Shown piece after piece: positions 1 through 7,500 of a stretch of DNA of 7,500 nucleotides. Under the pieces are notes generated by a model. The model did not search any database and was not told where the DNA came from. It saw only the letters and a list, made by a program, of their open reading frames with translations. A program made the translations under genes and the position numbers. The stretch lies in NCBI GenBank assembly GCA_003500165.1, contig DNSZ01000250.1:1-7500 (forward strand), given 5' to 3'. Each line of letters begins with the position of its first letter. Positions within the stretch are counted from its first letter, which is position 1. The DNA comes from Paracoccaceae bacterium (lineage in GTDB: Bacteria; Pseudomonadota; Alphaproteobacteria; Rhodobacterales; Rhodobacteraceae).

Positions 1-3858
<3,858 letters not shown>

Positions 3859-3977
3859 CGGCGGCCACGATCCTGTTTCCCGGCGGCGAGCCTAGGCCGG
3901 CGGCGGGCCGGCGTCCACCGCCCACGCCGCCCGCGGGGCGCCGGCCCGGCGCTCCGCCACCGTCGCGAAAACCCGGC
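3859..3977. promoter_or_regulatory. dnaX / PLP-enzyme divergent intergenic region
   Basis: A 119-bp gap between divergent starts, so it should carry both promoters. It is extremely GC-rich and I could not recognise -35/-10 hexamers. It contains a 9-bp inverted repeat, listed separately. Confidence 0.6.
3905..3947. repeat. 9-bp perfect inverted repeat in the dnaX leader region
   Basis: GGGCCGGCG (3905–3913) and CGCCGGCCC (3939–3947) are exact reverse complements separated by 25 nt. In RNA it would be a strong stem in the leader of either dnaX or the PLP enzyme, depending on where transcription starts. In DNA this GC-rich such stems arise by chance fairly often, so a function is uncertain. Confidence 0.5.
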
Positions 3978-5156
3978 ATGACGGTGTTCGATTTCGACCG
4001 CGAGATCGACCGGCGCGCGGTGCCCGCGCTGAAACACCACCCGGCGGTTCTGGGCGCCGGTGCCGGGACGCCGTTTGCCGCCGGGGTTGCGGACATGGAT
4101 TTTGCCGTCGCGCCTTGCGTGCAGGCCGCGCTCGCCCGCCGGCTCGCGCATCCGGTCTTCGGCTACGAGGCGCTGCCCGAGGCGCTGATCGCGGCGCTGA
4201 TCGACTGGCAGCGCGCGCGGCATGGCTGGGCGGTGGCGGCGGATTGGGTGTTGCGCGGGCCCAATGTGCTCAACGCGCTGTCGATGGCGGTCTGCCGGTT
4301 CACCGACCCGGGCGACGGGGTGATCGTGCAGCCGCCCGTCTTCTTCGACTTCTTCGACATCGTCGGCGAAAACGGCCGGCGGATCGTCGAGAACCCGCTG
4401 ATCCGGGGCGAAGACGGCCGCTATGCGATGGATTTCGACGATCTCGCGGCAAAGGCGGCCGACCCGGCGACCCGCCTCTTGATCCTGTGCAACCCGCACA
4501 ATCCGATCGGACAGGTCTGGGCGCCCGCATGCCTGCGCCGGCTGGGCGATATCTGCGCCCGGCACGGTGTGCTGGTGCTGAGCGACGAGATTCACGCCGA
4601 TCTTGCGCTGCCCGGTCACCGCCACACGCCCTTCGCCGCCGCGGCGCCCGGTCATGCGGCAAACAGCGTCACCTGCGTCTCGCCGGCCAAGAGCTTCAAC
4701 ATCGCGGCCTGCGCGGCGGCCTTCACGATCGTGCCGGACCCAGGCCGCCGCGCCGCGCTTGCGGCCGAAAACAGCCGCCTGACGGTCAACAAGAACAACG
4801 CCTTTGCCAATGTGGCGATGGCAGCGGCCTGGCGCGAGGGCGCCGCCTGGCTTGACGCCGCGATCGCCTATATCGCCGCGAATGCGGCGCTCTATGTCGA
4901 CCGGCTCGACCGGCTGCCGGGCGTGACGGCGCGCCGGCCAGAGGCCGGGTTTCTTGTCTGGACGGATTTTCGCGCGCGCGATCTTGCCCCCGACGCGCTC
5001 AAGCCTTTTCTGCGCGATCGGGCCGGTTGGGCGGTGACCTCGGGGGCTGCCTTTGGCACCGGCGGCGCGGGCTTTGTCCGGGTCAATATCGCGACCCCGC
5101 GGCCGCGGCTCTTGCGCGCGCTCGACGCGCTCGAACGGGCGCTTGCCAACCGCTGA
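3978..5156 (+). CDS. PLP-dependent C-S lyase / aminotransferase, PatB–MalY type
   Basis: A 392-residue fold-type I PLP enzyme of the MalY/PatB subgroup, whose studied members beta-eliminate cystathionine and related C-S substrates to pyruvate, ammonia and a thiol. Visible signatures are VADMDF (37–42), FGY (61–63), PGDGVIVQPPVFFDFF (111–126), NPHNPIG with Asn175 (172–178), SDEIHAD with Asp203 that contacts the PLP pyridine nitrogen (202–208), SPAKSFN with the Schiff-base Lys238 (235–241), and FVRVNIATPR with the carboxylate-binding Arg368 (366–375). Length is normal and no signal peptide is seen, so it is cytoplasmic. The ATG at 3978 fits the family start (MTVFDFDREIDRR); its Shine-Dalgarno is weak. 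Small departures from family habit are Phe-Phe where many members have Tyr-Tyr after QPPV, and Gly where Trp usually precedes VADMDF. Substrate cannot be fixed from sequence; an aminotransferase or a methionine gamma-lyase-like role remains possible. Confidence 0.88.
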   Translation: MTVFDFDREIDRRAVPALKHHPAVLGAGAGTPFAAGVADMDFAVAPCVQAALARRLAHPVFGYEALPEALIAALIDWQRARHGWAVAADWVLRGPNVLNALSMAVCRFTDPGDGVIVQPPVFFDFFDIVGENGRRIVENPLIRGEDGRYAMDFDDLAAKAADPATRLLILCNPHNPIGQVWAPACLRRLGDICARHGVLVLSDEIHADLALPGHRHTPFAAAAPGHAANSVTCVSPAKSFNIAACAAAFTIVPDPGRRAALAAENSRLTVNKNNAFANVAMAAAWREGAAWLDAAIAYIAANAALYVDRLDRLPGVTARRPEAGFLVWTDFRARDLAPDALKPFLRDRAGWAVTSGAAFGTGGAGFVRVNIATPRPRLLRALDALERALANR

Positions 5157-5165
5157 GCGGGGCAA
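5143..5165 (+). terminator. Stem-loop with the PLP-enzyme stop codon in its loop
   Basis: TTGCC (5143–5147) pairs with GGCAA (5161–5165), and CCGC (5150–5153) pairs with GCGG (5157–5160). The left side has a two-base AA bulge and the stop codon TGA (5154–5156) forms the three-base loop. This gives nine pairs right at the end of the gene. No T-tract follows, so a terminator or 3'-end stabiliser role is an inference. Confidence 0.4.
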
Positions 5166-5259
5166 AGACGCTGCGGCGCAACCGCCAAGATCGCCTTGGG
5201 TGTTGCCGACTCACCGCAAGCCTCTGTAGGGCAGGGCCAGTCAACACAGGAGGTCGGCC
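5157..5259 (+). promoter_or_regulatory. Intergenic region ahead of the bactofilin-like/hydrolase operon
   Basis: A 103-bp gap that should contain the promoter of the two-gene unit. TTGCCG (5203–5208) with an 18-nt spacer to TAGGGC (5227–5232) is the best pair I can see, but the -10 is poor. A strong ribosome binding site AGGAGG lies at 5248–5253. Confidence 0.3.
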
Positions 5260-6426
5260 ATGCCGTTCCGCCCGCATTCCCCCTTTCTTGCCCTGCTTGC
5301 CGCCCTCGTTCTGGCCGCGCCGCCGCTTGTCGCCGACGAGGCCGAGGAGGCCCGCCTCGTGTTCGGCGGCGACGCCTATATCGCGGGCGACGATGTGACC
5401 GCATCCGAACCGACGGCGGGCGATCTGTTCATCGCCGGGCGCGACGTGACCGTGACCGCGCCGGTGGCCGGTTCGGCGCATATGGCGGGCCGCGAAGTCA
5501 CGCTTTCGGCGCCGGTCGAGGGCAATCTTTATGCCGCCGCGCGCGACGTGGCGATTTCGGGTCCGGTCTCGGGCGGGGCCTCGCTTGCCGGCTACGACGT
5601 CGAGCTGAGCGCCGAGCTTGCGGGCAATCTGCGCGCCGCCGGGGAAACCGTGACCATCACGGCGCCGGTCGGCGGCAGCGCGATCATCGGGGCCGAGAAT
5701 GTCGACCTCGCGGCCAGCATCGCGGGCGATGCGCGGATCGCGGCCGACGACATCGATTTCGGTGACAGCGCCAGCATCGGCGGCACGCTGACCCTGTATT
5801 CGGATCGGCTGACTGCGGCGGATATCCCCGACAGCGTGATCCCCGACGGCCGCGTCGTGATCGAACGGCCCGAAAGCTGGGAAGGCGCCTGGAGCGAGCG
5901 GGCCGGCGGTGCTGCGATCGCCCGTGCCGCGGTTTGGGGCGCGGTCGGTTCGTTCCTGTGGGGCGTGCTGGTGGTCGCGATTCTGTCGGCGATCCTGGCT
6001 GCGCTCGCGCCCGAAAGCCTTGCCGCGATGCGGGCGCGCATTCTGAACCGATCCGTGGCCAGCATCGGCTTTGGCTTCCTGGCGGTCTCTGCGGCAATCG
6101 GGTCGGCGGTCGTGCTGGCGATCTCCTTCGTCGGCCTGCTGCTTCTTCCCGTCGCCCTGGCGGTGGCGCTGCTGCTGTGGTTCGCCGGCTATGTGATCGG
6201 CGCCTATGCGATCGGCGCGGGCCTGTGGATCTGGCTGCGGAACGAGGCCCCGTTCGGCGTGGTGGAACGCGGGCTGACCGGTGCCATCGGCGCCGCGGTG
6301 GTGGGCCTTGTGGCGCTGATCCCGATCATCGGCTGGGTGTTTGCCGTGCTGGTAACGCTGGCGGGCGCGGGCGCGCTGACGCTGGGCCTGTTCCGGCCGG
6401 CCTTCTATGCCGATACCGGGGACTGA
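5260..6426 (+). CDS. Exported, membrane-anchored bactofilin-like beta-solenoid protein
   Basis: A 388-residue protein. Residues 1 to about 25 form a signal peptide (MPFRPHSP, hydrophobic LALLAALVLAA, then a likely cut near VADEA). Residues 36–171 are eight consecutive repeats of exactly 17 residues, for example AGDLFIAGRDVTVTAPV and AGNLRAAGETVTITAPV, the pattern of a right-handed beta-helix as in bactofilins (polymer-forming cytoskeletal proteins). After a linker (about 180–222) come several membrane segments, roughly 223–249, 268–291, 293–314, 313–327 and two within 340–378. The topology suggests a periplasmic solenoid tethered to the inner membrane, unlike the cytosolic bactofilins first described. 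The start is well supported by AGGAGG 6 nt upstream. The next gene begins one base after the stop, so they are co-translated. The biological role is not known; an envelope scaffold or adhesion surface is a guess. Confidence 0.85.
   Translation: MPFRPHSPFLALLAALVLAAPPLVADEAEEARLVFGGDAYIAGDDVTASEPTAGDLFIAGRDVTVTAPVAGSAHMAGREVTLSAPVEGNLYAAARDVAISGPVSGGASLAGYDVELSAELAGNLRAAGETVTITAPVGGSAIIGAENVDLAASIAGDARIAADDIDFGDSASIGGTLTLYSDRLTAADIPDSVIPDGRVVIERPESWEGAWSERAGGAAIARAAVWGAVGSFLWGVLVVAILSAILAALAPESLAAMRARILNRSVASIGFGFLAVSAAIGSAVVLAISFVGLLLLPVALAVALLLWFAGYVIGAYAIGAGLWIWLRNEAPFGVVERGLTGAIGAAVVGLVALIPIIGWVFAVLVTLAGAGALTLGLFRPAFYADTGD
5365..5772 (+). repeat. Eight 51-bp coding repeats (17-residue solenoid coils)
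   Basis: The segment codes for eight units in perfect register with consensus roughly [A/G]G[D/N/S]-x2-x-A-[A/G]-x-x-V-x-[I/V/L]-x-A-P-V. Residue ranges are 36–52, 53–69, 70–86, 87–103, 104–120, 121–137, 138–154 and 155–171. There are no insertions between units. Conservation is at protein level rather than as identical DNA, so this is an old duplication held by structure and not a recent tandem expansion. Confidence 0.85.
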
Positions 6427-6427
6427 C

Positions 6428-7216
6428 ATGACGCGCTGTCCGGCGGGCCTCGCTTTGCCGGGCTTGCGGACCGCGCTCGGCCGGCTGGGGGCTGGCCTGG
6501 CCCTGGCGCTGTGCCTTTGGCCCGCGCCGTTGCGGGCCGATTGCGTGGTGCTGATCCACGGGGCCGGCCGCAGCCCGGCATCGCTGTCGATCATGGCAAG
6601 CACGTTGCGTGGCGCGGGGTTTTGCACGGTGATGGCCGACTACCCCTCGCGCGCGGCCCCGCTCGAGGCGCTGACCGGGCAGCTGGATGCGGCATTGCGG
6701 GGCTGCGGGCCCCGCCCGCCCCATGTCGTCACCCATTCGATGGGCGCGATCCTGCTGCGGCTGTGGCTGGAACGGCACCCGACGGCCGAGATCGACCGGG
6801 TGGTGATGCTGGCCCCGCCCAATCGCGGCTCGGCGCTGGTCGATGCCGGGCGCGGCCATGCCCTGTTCGAATCGCTGCTCGGCCCGGCCGGCATGCAGCT
6901 TGGCACGGGGGCGGCCGACTGGCCGGCCCGGCTGGGTCCGGTGCCGGTCGAAACCGGGGTGATCGCGGGCAGCCTGTCGTTCAGCCCGCTGGGCTCGGCA
7001 CTGCTGGCGGGGCCCGATGACGGCAAGGTCGCGGTCGCGGCCACCGGGGTGGCCGGCATGACCGATCACCTGGTGCTGCGCGCGACCCACACCTTTCTGA
7101 TGAACGACCCCGAGGTGATCGCCCAGACCGTGGCGTTCCTGCGCACAGGAAGGTTTCGCCGCGATCTGACCCGGTCGCAGGCGCTCGCCGAGGTGACCGG
7201 CTATTTTCTGGACTGA
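6428..7216 (+). CDS. Exported alpha/beta-hydrolase (lipase/esterase-like)
   Basis: A 262-residue protein with an N-terminal signal peptide (positive start, hydrophobic stretch about 17–32, likely cut after LRA at residue 37), so it probably acts in the periplasm or beyond. The alpha/beta-hydrolase core is short: strand and oxyanion loop VVLIHGAGRS (40–49), nucleophile elbow VVTHSMGA with Ser104 (100–107), VVMLAPPNRGS (125–135), acid candidate Asp197 or Asp198 in GPDDGKV, and the catalytic His candidate His221 in ATHTFLMND. The elbow reads T-H-S-M-G, where Gly usually holds the first place. I chose the ATG at 6428, preceded by GGGGA (6418–6422); an in-frame ATG at 6407 would overlap the upstream gene by 20 bases and has no clear ribosome binding site. 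The gap to the bactofilin-like gene is one base, implying translational coupling and a shared envelope task. The substrate is unknown; a triacylglycerol lipase, esterase or acyl-releasing enzyme are all possible. Confidence 0.85.
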   Translation: MTRCPAGLALPGLRTALGRLGAGLALALCLWPAPLRADCVVLIHGAGRSPASLSIMASTLRGAGFCTVMADYPSRAAPLEALTGQLDAALRGCGPRPPHVVTHSMGAILLRLWLERHPTAEIDRVVMLAPPNRGSALVDAGRGHALFESLLGPAGMQLGTGAADWPARLGPVPVETGVIAGSLSFSPLGSALLAGPDDGKVAVAATGVAGMTDHLVLRATHTFLMNDPEVIAQTVAFLRTGRFRRDLTRSQALAEVTGYFLD

Positions 7217-7219
7217 GCG

Positions 7220-7260
7220 GCGGCAGGGCGAGTCGCCCGGCCGACGCCCGATTCTGCCGC
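7220..7260 (+). terminator. Nested hairpins after the hydrolase gene, possible terminator
   Basis: GCGGCAG (7220–7226) pairs with CTGCCGC (7254–7260). Inside, GGGCG (7226–7230) pairs with CGCCC (7234–7238) around a 3-nt loop; the two stems share base 7226, so they may be alternatives. Position just after the stop fits a 3'-end structure of the operon, but no T-tract follows. Confidence 0.45.
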
Positions 7261-7273
7261 GCTGCCCGCCAAA

Positions 7274-7285
7274 CCCCCGCGGGGG
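7274..7285. repeat. GC palindrome CCCCCGCGGGGG
   Basis: A perfect 12-bp self-complementary sequence about 60 bp past the hydrolase stop. It could contribute to transcript ending or be simple GC-biased sequence. No T-run follows on either strand. Confidence 0.4.
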
Positions 7286-7314
7286 GCGCCCGAAGCGGCC
7301 CGAAGACCCATCGG

Positions 7315-7336
7315 ATCCTGTGGACAAGCTCAGGAT
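7315..7336. repeat. Inverted repeat ATCCTG-N10-CAGGAT
   Basis: Six-base perfect arms (7315–7320 and 7331–7336) with a 10-nt loop that holds TGGACAAGCT. It marks the switch from GC-rich DNA to the less GC-rich patch upstream of the candidate promoter. TGTGGACAA (7320–7328) resembles a DnaA box with one change, but one copy alone proves nothing. Confidence 0.4.
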
Positions 7337-7402
7337 TTCCGCATGATTTTCGGGCGAAACCGCGTTCGTAAACAAAATCGTCGCGGATCGCGCAAAAACC
7401 TC

Positions 7403-7431
7403 TTGCAGGGGCCGGGCACTATGGCTAGATA
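7403..7431 (+). promoter_or_regulatory. Candidate sigma-70-type promoter near the right edge
   Basis: TTGCAG (7403–7408) is followed after exactly 17 bases by TAGATA (7426–7431). Each hexamer keeps only three consensus bases, but the spacing is ideal. The preceding 60 to 70 bases contain A/T-runs (ATTTTC, AAACAAAATC, CAAAAACC) that are unusual for this DNA and could act as an upstream element. A short dyad GGCTA-GA-TAGCC (7423–7434) covers the -10 region. It points rightwards, towards whatever lies beyond 7480. Confidence 0.5.
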
Positions 7432-7485
7432 GCCCCTCACCGGCGCGGCGGGTTCGCCAGGCCGGAGAAAAGCAGAGAGGCATTC

Positions 7486-7500
7486 GTGGCAGGGCGCGCC
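7486..7500 (+). CDS. Possible start of a further gene, cut by the right edge
   Basis: A GTG at 7486 preceded by GAGAGG (7475–7480) at 5 nt opens a frame reading MAGRA before the sequence ends. The candidate promoter at 7403–7431 would give a leader of about 50 nt. Five codons are too few to recognise a product. The transcript could instead be a stable RNA whose start lies further right. Confidence 0.3.

Noticed and set aside
5365..5772. CRISPR array or recent tandem DNA repeat
   Set aside because: The 51-bp periodicity is at protein level with diverged bases and no spacers; it is a coding solenoid repeat.
5083..6627. 514-codon minus-strand frame opposite the bactofilin-like gene
   Set aside because: It is antisense to a gene with a strong ribosome binding site, signal peptide and regular repeats; its translation is Arg/His/Gln-rich and typical of a GC shadow.
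7320..7328. DnaA box or replication-origin signal TGTGGACAA
   Set aside because: Only one near-match is present and there is no cluster of boxes or flanking origin gene, so an origin cannot be supported.
6326..7483. 385-codon minus-strand frame covering the hydrolase and its downstream region
   Set aside because: The hydrolase on the other strand has a signal peptide and catalytic motifs. This frame has no family features and runs through the hairpins and candidate promoter.
7340..7500. rRNA or tRNA operon leader
   Set aside because: The promoter-like layout would suit one, but no rRNA or tRNA sequence is visible before the window ends.

Overview
The window looks like ordinary chromosomal DNA from a high-GC alphaproteobacterium, most likely of the Rhodobacterales/Paracoccaceae type. 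The reasons are the very GC-rich codon use, a divergent katG–oxyR pair, and a full-length DnaX with the alphaproteobacterial style of sequence. No tRNA, rRNA, transposase, phage gene or CRISPR array is visible.

Layout from left to right. (1) The N-terminal 322 codons of catalase-peroxidase KatG lie on the minus strand and run off the left edge. (2) A 105-bp divergent control region carries a CTAT…ATAG dyad. (3) OxyR, the peroxide sensor, lies on the plus strand with both redox cysteines in place. (4) A GC-rich repeat cluster covers the last codons of oxyR and the oxyR/dnaX gap: one inverted and two direct copies of a module of about 25–31 bp. (5) DnaX, the DNA polymerase III tau subunit, lies on the minus strand and converges on oxyR. 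(6) A PatB/MalY-type PLP enzyme (C-S lyase or aminotransferase) is divergent from dnaX. (7) A tight two-gene unit follows on the plus strand. The first gene is a secreted, membrane-anchored bactofilin-like protein with eight in-register 17-residue repeats. The second is an exported alpha/beta-hydrolase whose start codon lies one base after the preceding stop. (8) A 3' segment of about 280 bp holds hairpins, a less GC-rich patch, a candidate promoter and possibly the first five codons of a further gene at the right edge.

Functionally, katG and oxyR form a peroxide-defence module in which OxyR senses H2O2 through a Cys200–Cys209 disulfide and would act on the shared control region. DnaX is core replication machinery. 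The PLP enzyme probably cleaves C-S bonds of cystathionine-like substrates. The bactofilin-like and hydrolase pair is the least understood part and suggests an envelope function. I found no convincing undescribed defence or mobile system. The items most worth a second look are the hairpin repeat that forms the OxyR C-terminal tail and the periplasmic solenoid/hydrolase operon.
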